Assembly: GCA_019055375.1 (NCBI GenBank)
Contig: JAHQIW010004555.1
Coordinates: forward strand, 372,001 to 436,000
Source: Parelaphostrongylus tenuis
Lineage: Eukaryota; Nematoda; Chromadorea; Rhabditida; Metastrongylidae
Reading direction: 5' to 3'
Length of the DNA stretch: 64,000 bases
Shown: positions 35,000 to 46,000 of the stretch, piece by piece
How the letters are laid out: every line of letters begins with the position of its first letter
Position numbering within the stretch: position 1 is the first letter of the stretch
Made by a program: the position numbers and the translations under genes
The notes under the pieces: model-generated
Database searches by the model: none
Seen by the model: only the letters and a program-made list of their open reading frames with translations
What the model was told of the DNA's origin: nothing

Positions 35000-35635
35000 C
35001 TTCTTTCCAACAGTAATAGTATTAATTGACCGACCTCGGAGAGATGAAAGTTTTGGCGAGCCTGGGGTGAGAGGTTGCACTAATATCGTTGGCAACAGAG
35101 CAGATTGTAGAAGTAAGGTTAATGAAAACTCATTCACATTGTGCAAAAGGCGAAGTCGTCGAAACGTTAGTCATTATATTTTATGAATACGTGTTAACGA
35201 CCTTGTGTTAGACCAAAAAAATGTAGAGCTCCTTAGATAAAGGAATTGATTTGAAAGGATGAGACAAGGGTTCATTTATCGCTCGAGGTTCACAGATTTG
35301 CATATCGTTCAACATTACTGGAAATATATCTATAACATCATAACATTGTTATAGAAGCTGTAAAATGGAAAGGAAACTTGCAGATAACATAAGCTGTTTA
35401 ATGCCTAAATTAATCACAAAGACTTTAGAGGACTGACAGTGCTCATAAGCCTTATCGAACCAAGACAATCTTCTGCCTTAGAGATATTGATTCTGTTGAT
35501 TGTCGCAGAAACCTTACTAATACTTCTAGTAAAAATTCCGATAAACAGAAGAAGCAATATCTTTGAATTGGAAGATTGTTTCAGCTCAAAAAGACTTGCA
35601 TGCATATAAAACTTGCAATTATATATTCTAGAAAT
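35000..35635. other. No gene resolved
   Basis: Near 35146-35175 there is an AAGGCG..GTCGTCGAAACGTTAG motif resembling the second half of the F3 core. The 63-codon minus frame at 35414-35605 has a hydrophobic stretch but no other support. Confidence 0.35.
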
Positions 35636-35684
35636 CTGATAATATTTGTTGAACCTTTATGAGGTGTGGTATGACACTTATACA

Positions 35685-35727
35685 GTGCTAAACAGCTGTT
35701 TCGCCTTTCTAGGCTCGCCAGTATCAC
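35685..35727 (-). ncRNA. F2 hammerhead ribozyme, one core change
   Basis: On the minus strand: stem I GUGAUA/UAGCAC (one mismatch), CUGGCGA (A6 to G), stem II GCCU/AGGC perfect, GAA with A15.1, stem III ACAGCUGU perfect palindrome, U17. Stems II and III are fully formed; the A6 change should abolish or greatly weaken cleavage. Confidence 0.65.
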
Positions 35728-35970
35728 GGTGCCTTCCGGTCCAGACGATCCTTGCAGGGATATACTCTTACTTATAAAGAAATCGATTATTATTTTGATC
35801 GCTGCATGTCAGGAGACAAAATCCACCGACATTGCAGTGATCACAGTCCACCGATCATGGCTGGTACAATGAATTGTACCTTTATTTTCGACTGTTTATA
35901 TAGATTTCGTTCCAATACATTTAATCTGATGTTTCGAGTCTTCTATGAGGTCTGTTAGAACATTTATACA

Positions 35971-36013
35971 GTACTGGACAACTATATCGCCTTTCTAGGC
36001 TCATCAGCAGCAC
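35971..36013 (-). ncRNA. F2 hammerhead ribozyme, one core change
   Basis: On the minus strand: stem I GUGCUG/CAGUAC pairs at all six positions with one wobble, CUGAUGA is standard, stem II GCCU/AGGC is perfect, but the second box is GAU (A14 to U). Stem III is decayed. The GAU change recurs at 36096, 40958 and 24617. Confidence 0.65.
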
Positions 36014-36095
36014 GGTACCTTTTGTTTCAGCCGATCCTTTGCAAAGGACATACCCCGTACTTTACCTTATGCATTTGCAGGAACCGAAAGGCACC

Positions 36096-36141
36096 GTGAC
36101 ACTGACGAGCTTGGAAAAGCGATACACCTCTTTGGTACTGT
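36096..36141 (+). ncRNA. F2 hammerhead motif, degenerate
   Basis: GUGACA, CUGACGA, stem II GCUU/AAGC perfect, GAU, then a decayed stem III and stem I. It is the partner arm of 35971-36013. Confidence 0.5.
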
Positions 36142-37579
36142 ATAAGTGGCATAGCACATTTCGCAAAAGCTTCAAAGCAAGTCATCAAATTATCAGTCAC
36201 ATTATTTTGGAGCGATATCTCTAAAAATAGTCGAATGTAAAGGTATTCTATACTCTAAAAAAGTAAGCTGTTAAATTACCGATAGTGGTTGCTGAATAGC
36301 GAACGTTGTCGAAAATCTGCTGAAAAGCAAAGAAGCGATCATTTTGATAACTAAACGAACATGAAGATGTCAGTTCGTCCTATCAATAACACGAAATATT
36401 GAATAGTTCATTTTCAAAAATGTAGTAATGGTCTCTTTGAGTTATCAAAGTAATCTGGGACATTTGGAATTTTGCGTAATCGAGCAATCTGACGATATGA
36501 TGATCTCAAAAATAAATCGACTTGTAGGGAAGCACAGCTCATTCCTGCGGTAGAACTTTCGATAATCGCACAGAAGTGTTGCTAAGTTTCCTACACTTCA
36601 TTCTTTGATGCATTTAATCTGAACAAATATATTAAATAAGCAGCGGTCACTGGAGTGTTGATTAAATTTTCTGGCGAAGGCGGACAAACACCGCTTAATC
36701 GGAAAAAATGTTACTGTACACCCGAAATACATATTTTGAAAACATTTGGACGAAGACGAGGCGAAGATCTGCAACGAGGTCCAGCGATTGTGGACGACCG
36801 CTAAAGAAGGCGAGGACGTGGAAATGTTAGGGGAGTAACATTCACTCAACGACCTCTGTTTAATCTATAATGAAACCTTTCAGAGGTTCGGTGCGTAAGT
36901 CACTAGCTACCAAGACATCCGAAAGGTTTAGACATTATATCAGTCTAAATCTTTAGAGGCATCATAAAGGCATTATATCAGCTTATCATGAAATAAACTA
37001 TCAATTATCAATTTGATATTGAGGGGATATCAGTGAAATCAATGTTGCAGACTATGAGATTCAAGTACTGGTTCTTTGCGCTCACAGCGCCCTCTTGCAA
37101 TCACGCGGAACGTCCTATAGGGGATATCATCAACACTTCGACGACAATCCACTCAACCGATGTTTTTTAACATTCATGGAGGAAATGAAATCCTATGGCA
37201 GCCTTGAAACAACTCTCAAAATCTTCAAATAACGTTGGGACGATGAACGCAAGGAAACGAATTGATTGCTAGAAGTGCCGCACTCTGCAGTAAAACTGTG
37301 ATAAAGATTTACGTAGAAGAAAAAGTAAATTACACTTGTTATCAACCAATTATTATAGTGACAGTATCAAATCATACAAAAGAAAGTTCAAGATTCCTAG
37401 AGCTTATTGTCCGCATGTGACTGATAAAAAAGAACGTGCTGTGTCTCAAAGACTCAATTTGGATGTAGAGAAATCTCAAGTCAAAAGTTGAATAAGTGAA
37501 ATGCTTTGTTAAAAAGATTTTTTCGTTACTGAAAAAAAGCAAGAACTTCATATTACACCTTTATTTCAAGTGTTTTATC

Positions 37580-38235
37580 AAGAAACACGCTCAAATTTCA
37601 GTAGCTCCTTTCATTATTATTTAAGAAAACATGTCATGTGGTCTGTTAAGGGCTCTTGTACATCCCGATACACAAGTTTCCTCTTACAGACTCGTAAGTC
37701 GGGCAGAACCCGTCGTCCTTCGGTCTTTCTATTGGTTAGTTCTCTCGGGAGCCTGCTCTCACTACAGAGAAATTTCGAAGACGAACGTTTTACTCTCCAT
37801 GTCAAGTGAATTTTTCATTCAACACGTAGCGTTGTACACTGGATTGCTCTTTGGCTGATATTTTTTCTATAGCTTTATTTCGAGTGTTTCGCTGAGACCA
37901 CACTACAATTTCAGTAAATCTTTTCTTTATTATTTGAGCTTGAAATAAAGGTATAATGTGATAAACATATCAGCCAAAGAACAATCGAGTGTTGAACACT
38001 CTGTGTTAGGTGAAAATTTCACTTGACATAGAATATAAAACAGTCGTGTTTGATATCTTTGCAAGGATAGTAGGCTCACGAGAGAACTGACTAATAAAGA
38101 TATCAAAAGACGACGGGTTTTGCCCGACTTACGAGTCTGTAGGGACGAAACACGTATATCGGGCTGTACAAGAGCCCTTACCATACGACAAGCAATGTTG
38201 CTGGCCAGCATCTTTTCGATGTATCAGTTTACATT
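37580..38235. mobile_element. F1 foldback element, both arms
   Basis: Left arm 37600-37870, right arm 37950-38200 inverted. Both hammerheads are mutated: 37663-37704 (minus) has CUUACGA and an altered stem II; 38122-38164 (plus) has CUUACGA and a C-A mismatch in stem III, though stem I GCCCGA/UCGGGC and stem II GUC/GAC are intact. Confidence 0.8.
38122..38164 (+). ncRNA. F1 hammerhead motif, G5 mutated
   Basis: Stem I 6 bp, first box CUUACGA (G5 to U, which should be lethal), stem II GUC/GAC, GAA, ACACGUAU, A17. Shows the structure outlasting the catalytic residue. Confidence 0.6.
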
Positions 38236-38849
38236 TCAGATGGTTTTCTTCACCATATCTGTTTGAGTTCTTCAAGCATACAAATGAAAGAACGGAAAGG
38301 CACAGCAATAGATCCATGTTCAAAATTCGAGATAAAACGCCAGGGTGATGTTCTCACATTTCTACGAAAGCTCTACAGTTGATTACTGTGGAAGTCCAGT
38401 CATTTTTCCGTCATCGAAGAAGGTCTTTGAAGGAGCCTTTTGCTACAAGAAGATTTCTCACTAGTTTCCAGCAAACATTCAAAAGCCTAAATCTCTAAAA
38501 TTTCAAAGAATATCATTCGCTAAAGGGGTCTTCTTATAGGGTTCTATTAGGTTGGAAACCGTGCTCTGTATTTTTTGTCATTTCTCTTTACTGAAAAAAT
38601 TTACTCCTCGGTTTTCCTATCATGTTTGATGTTATTCGAAAGCTCGTGATAGCAAGATTCTTAATGTGCAGGCCGTGCTTTTTTGATTGTATATTTCTTT
38701 TGCTTCAGAATAAATGTAGGTGCTTTAACATATAATCGAATTTCGAAAAACGTTTTCTTGCTAAGAAATGTTGCAATGACATTAAAAGATGTTAATCACC
38801 TGCAGTAGCATCCGGGCTATTTGGTGGATGAACTAAACGTTGAAAATCC

Positions 38850-39012
38850 GCCCTAATTTTTCAGTCTTCTGCACTGTCAAAGGCGCAATTTGTGGAGGGG
38901 CGTTATCTCAACGCCGCTTCGATAAAGCTGGCGCAGCCGCTTTTCACTTTGCCTTCACGGAACTTTTTGAACCATACTTGTGTGGGTCGTTGATCAACCG
39001 CCTTGTGGTTAC
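38850..39012 (-). pseudogene. Possible mariner-type transposase relic
   Basis: On the minus strand one frame reads TQVWFKKFREGKVKSG, which resembles the segment after the helix-turn-helix in mariner transposases (WF.KF..G). Stops follow and no ends were found. Confidence 0.35.
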
Positions 39013-39019
39013 GCGCTCT

Positions 39020-39085
39020 ACATAGTTTTGTGGCAGAATTATTCAAGTAGAACGCTTCGGTGGCAGAATTATTCAAGTAGAACGA
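39020..39085 (+). repeat. Short direct tandem repeat
   Basis: The block GTGGCAGAATTATTCAAG plus TAGAACG occurs twice, 31 bp apart. Confidence 0.9.
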
Positions 39086-40690
39086 AATGTTCAGGAGATG
39101 TTCACGGCTAAGGTTGTGAAGAGTTTATTCTAAAGTATATGGAATTTTCATGTAGTAACAGTACAAAATCAAATGGCTAACATATTTAAAATCTCAAAAT
39201 CACAAACTTTTGGATGATATAAATCGTGATAGACAGAGAAAGCTAAAAAATAAATCTTTTATAAATAAATAAAATATTTTTGAGAAATGCAACAAAACAT
39301 AGTTTCCAATTTAATAGCAGCGAAAATAATGTTATGTTTCACAAACGTCTCGCGTTATCGCAGGTATTTTTCGAAGGGCTAGAATTTGTTGGAATCAAAT
39401 TAGATTACTAATCAATTAGATTGTTGATTAAATAGATTATTAATCAAATTAAATTAGATTATCATGTAAATTAGGAACTAGAACTCTAGAATTATGTAGT
39501 CAATTGATAGCGTAAATCTCGACAATTTAGAAGAATGACAATGCTGTTTTTCCGCTTTAACAGTGAAGTGAAAATTGTGTTTCACAAACTTAGCGCGCAT
39601 TTTCATTATTTTTTGAAAATCTTTTCCTCATTTTGTAGAGGCACCATGATTTTCTTCGTATCGCAATTGCACAAGACCTTTGTTCTACCTTTTTGTAGGC
39701 ATAAGATTTTTATGTTTACTTGGCAAATACCCACAAATATGCTTCTAATTAGTTTGTGCCTACATAGGAAAAGCATGTGCGCATGCAGAGAAACTCATGA
39801 AATATCGCATTCACAAATTTTGTTTAGCAACTTTCTTGAAACGAAGAAGGAGTCATGGATTTGATAACAAAAATCACGCGCTAAGTGTGATCGCCCTGCG
39901 CGATCGATCAACCGCGCAATTGATACACAGCCATTCACCCACCCCGTCAGAAAGGAATGCTCGCCAAATGTAACACAAATTCACTACCCCTTGCAGGGCT
40001 GTAAAGGCGTTATTCCAAAAAGACATTGTTAGGATATCCGAAACTTGTGCTACCGAACGGTTTTACAAATAGTCTAGACGAAGAGCTTTGTCTAGCGATA
40101 AGAAACGTGCGTTAAAGCGCTTCACGCGTGACCCGCAATTCAATTCTTGGTACTATAGCACTGTAAAAACCTTTTCAAAATATTAGTGCAGTTCCGAAGT
40201 CATCGAGATTAAACTTGCGATAATTGACAAACACTTTGCTAAAAATCCCTTCAACAACCTTTATGATGACGGAAAAGTGCCGAGGACCATGAAAATAGGT
40301 GTGCGAATATAGTGGGCTCCTTTCAGCTCGCACATGGGTCGATGTTGTCGTTCACAATCTGAGTTTCATCTGTCCTCCTCAACAAACACAAATGGTAGCG
40401 CTGTGAGTGGTTTATGAACTTCAGCTCCTAGACAAACGAAGACTATTTCTATGCCACCAGTGTTGAGTTGCAGTCTTGCCTAATGTTTGAACTCATTCTA
40501 AGAAGATGACCTAAGAGGGCACGGAAATCACCTAAGTTTATTAGATAGGAGTAATTAATATAACTGCACTTGCTTCATCTTTTGATGGCTTCCCGCTTCA
40601 TTGTGACAGAGGTGTTTCTGCATGTCTCACTGCATTGAAAACAAGACTGACATAACAGCACGATTAGACAAGCGGAAAAGTTTGACATTT
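39086..40690. other. AT-rich region without recognised genes
   Basis: 39380-39480 is a low-complexity run of ATTAGATTA-like words. The 109-codon plus frame at 39535-39864 is rich in Phe, His and Cys without domain features; I do not call it. This segment interrupts what is continuous homology around 24590 in the palindrome spacer. Confidence 0.35.
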
Positions 40691-40957
40691 CAATACAGAA
40701 ACTCAGCTAATTGATGGTGCTTTGCACAGCTCACCGTACTAAAGAAACCTCGAAATCACCTATGGTGATAGACTAAACGTGCCAAGTTCTCTGTAAGGCC
40801 TGAGAAACTTATCAATAAAAAAGTAACATGAAAAGAGTGAAAATTTCCTATAAGCATAAATGACCAGTAAATGCTTAGCTGAAAGAAGATTGTGTAGGAA
40901 TGTGATAATATGATAACATGTTTCAGCCTTTTATAAAAGCTGTTTAGCACCTATGCG

Positions 40958-41002
40958 CTACCAGACAGGCCTGTATCGCCTTTCAAAACTCACCAGTAGT
41001 AC
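40958..41002 (-). ncRNA. F2 hammerhead motif, two core changes
   Basis: On the minus strand: stem I pairs at five positions (UACUA with UGGUA), CUGGUGA, stem II GUUU/AGGC, GAU, stem III ACAGGCCUGU perfect palindrome, C17. The CUGGUGA plus GA[UG] pair of changes is shared with 2-45 and 24590-24640, suggesting a subfamily that spread after losing activity. Confidence 0.6.
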
Positions 41003-41224
41003 GGTGCCTTTCGGTCCAGCCGATCCCAGGGGAATATACCCCACTAATCGACGCCGAACAGTCGACTGAAGTGGTTGATTCATTTATCACAGCCACAAAC
41101 TCGACTGCTTGTTACCGCAATGTCGAGGAATTTCATCATCCAACTTGCGATGATTTGTTATTCGGCGTCGATTCTTCTATAAGTAGGGGCATATCCCTCC
41201 AGGATCGTTGAACCGAAGAGCACC

Positions 41225-41267
41225 GTACTACTGATGGGTCTGGAAAGACGAAACGCCTGTCTAGTAC
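41225..41267 (+). ncRNA. F2 hammerhead ribozyme, near complete
   Basis: Stem I GUACUA/UAGUAC (6 perfect pairs), CUGAUGG (A9 to G), stem II GUC/GAC around UGGAAA, GAA with A15.1, short stem III AC/GU with loop GCCU, cleavage at GUC. Only A9 departs from consensus. Confidence 0.7.
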
Positions 41268-41285
41268 ACTATAAGTGCCATACCA

Positions 41286-43032
41286 CCTGTCACCTGTATC
41301 ACCTGTCGTCCCGTTGATCGTCGAGTGACTCGAGCGGGTACCAGCAACTCTTCCATTTTTCCCTATCGCGTGCAAGAGTAGCTCAGTGGGTCCTCCTTGC
41401 TCTAGGAATTCGCTGAGCATCATATCTTTCTTCCATCGCTTTCGTGAAGAAATCGGACCAACGGGTCAGTGGTCTTCCTTTAGAGCGCTTGACGTCCCGA
41501 GGAATCCAGTCGATAACGGCTCTCGTCCATCGGTTGTCGTTGAAGCGCATCACGTGTCCGGCCCACCTTATTTTCGATATCCTGGCGTGTAGAACGGCGT
41601 CTCTGATTTTCGATCGTTGACGTAGGTCGGAAGTTCGGATCCTTTGTCTCATTTGCGAAATACGAGATACTCCTAGCATCGACCTTTCGACTGCGCGTTC
41701 GATAACGGCAAGTGATCTTTCATCCTGCTTAAGTAGCGACCAGGTTCCTGCTGCATACGTTAGGGCAGGGATAATTGTCGAGTCGAAAAGGTGGGCACGG
41801 AGTCGGATGTTCTTTGTCCTCTTCACTACATCTTCGATGCTCTTAAACGTTCCCCAAGCCGCTCGTTTCCTCCTGCTCAACTGTGGGGCTAGGTCGCTCA
41901 TCATGTTGATTTCACGACCTAGATAGATGTAACTGGAGCATTCGGAAATTGTCGTTCCGTTGAGCGTGAATGGGGCATTAGAAACCCATCCGTTCCTCAT
42001 GAACATTGTTTTCGTTAGATTCAGTTGAAGACCGATCTTTCCACAGGCGTTATCAAAATCTGTCAACATTCGTTCCGCTTGGCTGATGTTTGGTGTTATG
42101 AGAACGATATCGTCAGCAAAGCGAAGATGGTTTAATTGTCGACCGTCAATTTTCACTCCCATTTCGTCCCATTCTAATGTTCGCATGACGTTTTGTAGGG
42201 TGGCAGTGAATAGTTTTGGCGATATTGTATCGCCTTGTCGAACCCCTCTTCTTACGTCAATGGTGATATTGTTGTAGAATGGAGATATTCTGGTCGTGAA
42301 ATCTTTATAAAGCTCACGAAGGATCATTATGTACCGAGTAGGGACGCCCTGGTTATCCAGAGCCTCTATAACCGCTTCTGTTTCCACTGAATCAAAGGCT
42401 TTTTTCAGATCGATAAAAGTGAGACAGAGTGGTTGCTTGTACTCTCGCGAAACTTCAATGAGTCTTGTGATCGTGTGGATGTGGTCCATGGTACTAAATC
42501 CTTTTCTGAACCCTGCTTGTTCTCATGGCTGTCCTTCGTCCAGTGTTCTGTCAATCCTGTTCAGGATGACTCGAGTAAAGAGTTTATAGACAACGGACAG
42601 CAAGCAGATTGGGCGATAATTGCCTATGTCGTGAAGGTCTCCCTTTTTGAACAACAATACGGTCTTGCTGGTTTTCCATTGAATAGGGACCTTGCATTCT
42701 GACAGGTAGCGAGTGAAGAGCCGAGCCAGGGTGTTGATGAGAACTGGCGGCAGGTTATTCAGGTGTTCTGGTTTAATCCTGTCTGGACCGGGTGTTGCTC
42801 CGTTTTTCACCGACGATATAGCATGTCGGATTTCGGAAGGAAGGACCGGTGGAACGACATATTCGTCCTCTTTCAATTTATATGACGGTAAGAGAACATG
42901 GCTAGCGAAGAGATCCGAGTAGTACTGGTGGATGATTTTCTCCATAGCCCTTCTGGAAGCTGTAAGTGTCCCGTCAGGGTATCGGATACCCTGATATATA
43001 CTCCGATACCCTGATATATATACCCTGACGGG
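41286..43032 (-). mobile_element. RTE-type non-LTR retrotransposon, 5'-truncated
   Basis: Encodes the reverse transcriptase and C-terminal part of an RTE-like ORF: YRPICLLSVVYK, FIDLKKAFDS (palm motif A), FADD (motif C, residues 124-127 counted from 42489), and the end GRPLTRWSDFF. The endonuclease part is missing. It is one continuous frame interrupted by two TGA codons, at 42523-42525 and at 41383-41385 (where the 31 kb copy has TGG). The tail is ACAGGTGAT repeats. A 13-bp duplication AAGTGCCATACCA flanks it (41273-41285, 43033-43045). The 5' junction (42976-43032) has repeated CAGGGTAT units, inverted and direct, that look like filler copied during integration. Confidence 0.95.
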
Positions 43033-43077
43033 AAGTGCCATACCAGACCTCATGAAATGTTCAAAACATGCTATCAC
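41383..43077 (-). pseudogene. RTE reverse transcriptase ORF with two nonsense codons
   Basis: Upstream segment 42526-43032 covers the fingers region; downstream segment 41386-42522 covers palm to C-terminus, about 380 residues. Both are in the same frame, so a single-base change at each TGA separates them from an open frame. The few codons beyond 43032 are F2 sequence, not element. It would act with an endonuclease domain in target-primed reverse transcription in the nucleus; this copy cannot, since that domain is absent. Confidence 0.9.
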
Positions 43078-46000
43078 ATTATAAGAATATTACTGTTTTT
43101 GTGCTAGTTGTATTAAGGTAGTCGAATGAAAAGAATTGTGTAGTACAACGCTTGTGTACGGCTGTCCAAGAAGACGTTTTGGGTAAGCAATGAAACAAGT
43201 CTTCCATACTTGAAAAACAATTCGGCTTGGGAATGGCTTAACGATTAGTGAGCAATTATCTATTAAGACACCTCTGGTAATCTGGAGAGCCAGCTCATGT
43301 TAATCAAGATCACAACGAAGCTTTCTGACAAAATCTATCAAAATGAACGCCGTGAGAAAAATTCATGTTTCTTTGCTGATTGAAATTCAGCACATTTTTT
43401 TATAACGTTTCTATAGCAATTAGTGTTAAAAATTTTGTTACAGAAGGCACCTATATTTTTTGTCTTTGTATTAGATGGCCGCCTAGCAAGCAATCAAACA
43501 ATACTAGTGAAAGTCAGAAATTTTCCATGCCTGTACTCGCTAGAAAACAAGCGTAATAAAACTGCCACTCTACTATTCGTATGTGATGATTTCACCAGAG
43601 ATCAACAATTGTTTTAGTAGCATCACTTGAATCAATAATAAACATGCGTGTTAGCATTTGGATAAGTTTGCCAGCAACACAGTAACAGTTGGTCATCAAT
43701 TTCTTCTACTTTTTTCGTCTCCAGAGAAAAGCAAATCGATTCAGAAGTTCTTCCCAAACAATGAAATATAACCGAATGTAATTAAGATTGCTTTGTATAT
43801 TACCGTAATGGAGAGTCGTGAGAGCTAACAAACTTTACAGCAAATAATATTTCAACTTATTTATTTCAAATCGAAACCTTCGGTTCTAGAATTAAAGAAG
43901 TAAGAATTTCAAAAGACCCTTGTCTTTCGAGAAAGAGCTTATGGTTTTCGTCTGTGTACGTCTGAATCGTCATACATGAATTCAGAAATGTACCGTAAAG
44001 TCCGACAGAACCTGTGCCATCCGACTAACGGTGTTCATCACAAGGGAGGATTTGCGCAAAGAAACTTCGAACATTATCTAGTAATCCTACATAGGCTTCA
44101 TTTCACATGTATCATAAATATTTCAATATTTTGATGATGCCATATGTGTTGTGGTTGTTATTCGCTCTTCTCCAAGTCTAGGAGGTCCTCTACCACTCGG
44201 AAACAGAATTGTGAGAACGGATCACATGTAGTTAATTCGAAAAATACCAACGGTTGTACACCATAATCACTGGCTAGAACGTTGTTTTGAAATGTAATGG
44301 AGCTAAGTTTCTTTGATTAACGAGCCAATAAAAAACCAAAACCAAGTAATTCTTTATTTCCTTCATGTAACCCAGTAGAGAGTAAATTTTGTTGTAAATG
44401 GGATGGCTAAGTCCATGTTACGTGCGGTAGGAGTCGCAAAATTTTTAGTGGAATTATGACTGTATAGATCAAGCCTTGAAGAGGAACTTAGATGTTATAC
44501 AAGATGGAGTTAATTTTCTATTATGGATCTAAGCTAGTCAACTACAACCCGCACGGAACCGCGTATGCCAAAAATGTGCACAGCTATTTCACTGGACCTT
44601 TATTTGATAATTTGATAGCTGAATGAATTACGGCTACGATACTTTGTTTGATTTTTGGAGACGCCTTGCTAGTAAGCTGTATTAGCTGTGCAACGGGTTT
44701 ATAGGTAATGGCTTATAGGTTTATAGGCATCTTTATGATGGCTTACAGGTTTATAGGCATCTTTATATCCCGAAGTTTATCTTCAACGCATTGTTGCTAT
44801 GGGAATTTCTTATGGAAATCTATCTGAGATATTTGCATAAATCTACGGTAACCCGCATTATGTAAAACAAACAGAATTTGATTTGTTTGCGGGTGTTCTG
44901 GAACTTTCTTCTAAACATATTACATCCTTAGCGATGCTTAGATATGAGCACAACTCCTAAACTAGGGTGGCCATTGGACTTGCGAATACCCTTTCCGTGA
45001 GCTCACGTACTATCCACGGAGGCCCATGCTTTTACTTTCTCTTGCCGTATTTCTATTCAAGATGTGTAATGGCAAAGTATGATGGAAGAGACTAGACAAA
45101 GCTTCTCTGGTAAGAAGAATGACGATGCCTCCTTATTAAACCCCACCTTGCAAAGAAAAGCCAGATGTTCACGAAAATGTCATAATACCGTTACTGAACA
45201 TTGTGGGCAGTCATCGCTTATCGTAATGCATCTTGCAACCCGTTAAGGACCAGGCCTTTTTCATTTTTCCGCTGAGACTTGGTACTCATTTATTAGTTGA
45301 TTCTTCGGTGATTAGTAATTTTGGATTCTCTGAAAACGTCTTTTTGGAGGGCCATTGCAGCAAAAATAAGATGCGTTTCATAGCCAAGGCGTACTTTCTT
45401 CTTTTGCCTCAGGCTTTAGGTAAATATTCGATGGCTTAAACCTCATCAATTTTATACCGTGCTTGTTATCGAAGAAGCCCCTTATTGTAGTGCATCAGGA
45501 CAGGTAAAACTGAAACCACTAGCTTACACACTCCGCTTTAATCTCACTAGAGGAGGTTGTGTTGTGAAATTTGGTGTTCACTGAACAACGAATTACACAA
45601 ACTTTATTCTGCATAATTCATCCAACAGGGCACTGATTATCCGTCACAAATCGTCATATGAATCCAACGATGCTAACAGAAATTTTTTTCCAGAAACGTT
45701 ACTTGACATACTGTTGCTGATTCGCATTGATTGCGAAATTTAGAATAAAAACCCACATAATTTTGAACCTTGAAAATTACCGCTCAAATCATAATCAGTC
45801 TTAAGTCATATTGCCTCCGAAAGTGTTTTAGGCCCTTTGAGTTTGGTACGCCAGTGGCTCACGTACTTTTCGAAGATAAGAACCGAGACTTGATAAGGTA
45901 TTTCTGTGTAATTTATGATATCCGCAATTTATCATCTAAAAAATAGCACAACCACATTCTCATTTTATGTCACCGAAACCACGTCTCACTGTCCTACTAT

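Larger units (their letters stand above)
35640..36240. mobile_element. F2 elements, two arms plus partner
   Basis: Three hammerhead-bearing F2 arms within 600 bp: minus-strand motifs at 35685-35727 and 35971-36013 and a plus-strand motif at 36096-36141. The last two face outward around a centre near 36050; the first belongs to a second, partial unit. The two minus arms are direct repeats about 286 bp apart, so tandem arrangement also occurs in this family. Confidence 0.7.
36700..38830 (+). repeat. Diverged relative of the palindrome centre
   Basis: Collinear with 22750-24590 at clearly lower identity than the palindrome arms share with each other. Landmarks: the F3 core near 36800, the AACGTCCTATAGGGGATATC block near 37107 (23047 in the arm), and the F1 element. 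This gives an outgroup for dating the palindrome. Confidence 0.8.
40890..43090. mobile_element. F2 foldback element containing an RTE insertion
   Basis: Outer ends AATGTGATAATATGATAAC (from 40897) and, inverted, ATGCTATCACATTATAAG (43067-43084). Arms meet near 41130. The right arm is split by the RTE at 41286-43032. Both arms carry an F2 hammerhead facing outward. The left flank 40690-40990 matches 24590-24890 in reverse. Confidence 0.8.

Noticed and set aside
41136..41423. 95-codon minus ORF
   Set aside because: Crosses the RTE 3' tail into F2 sequence, out of frame with the RT.
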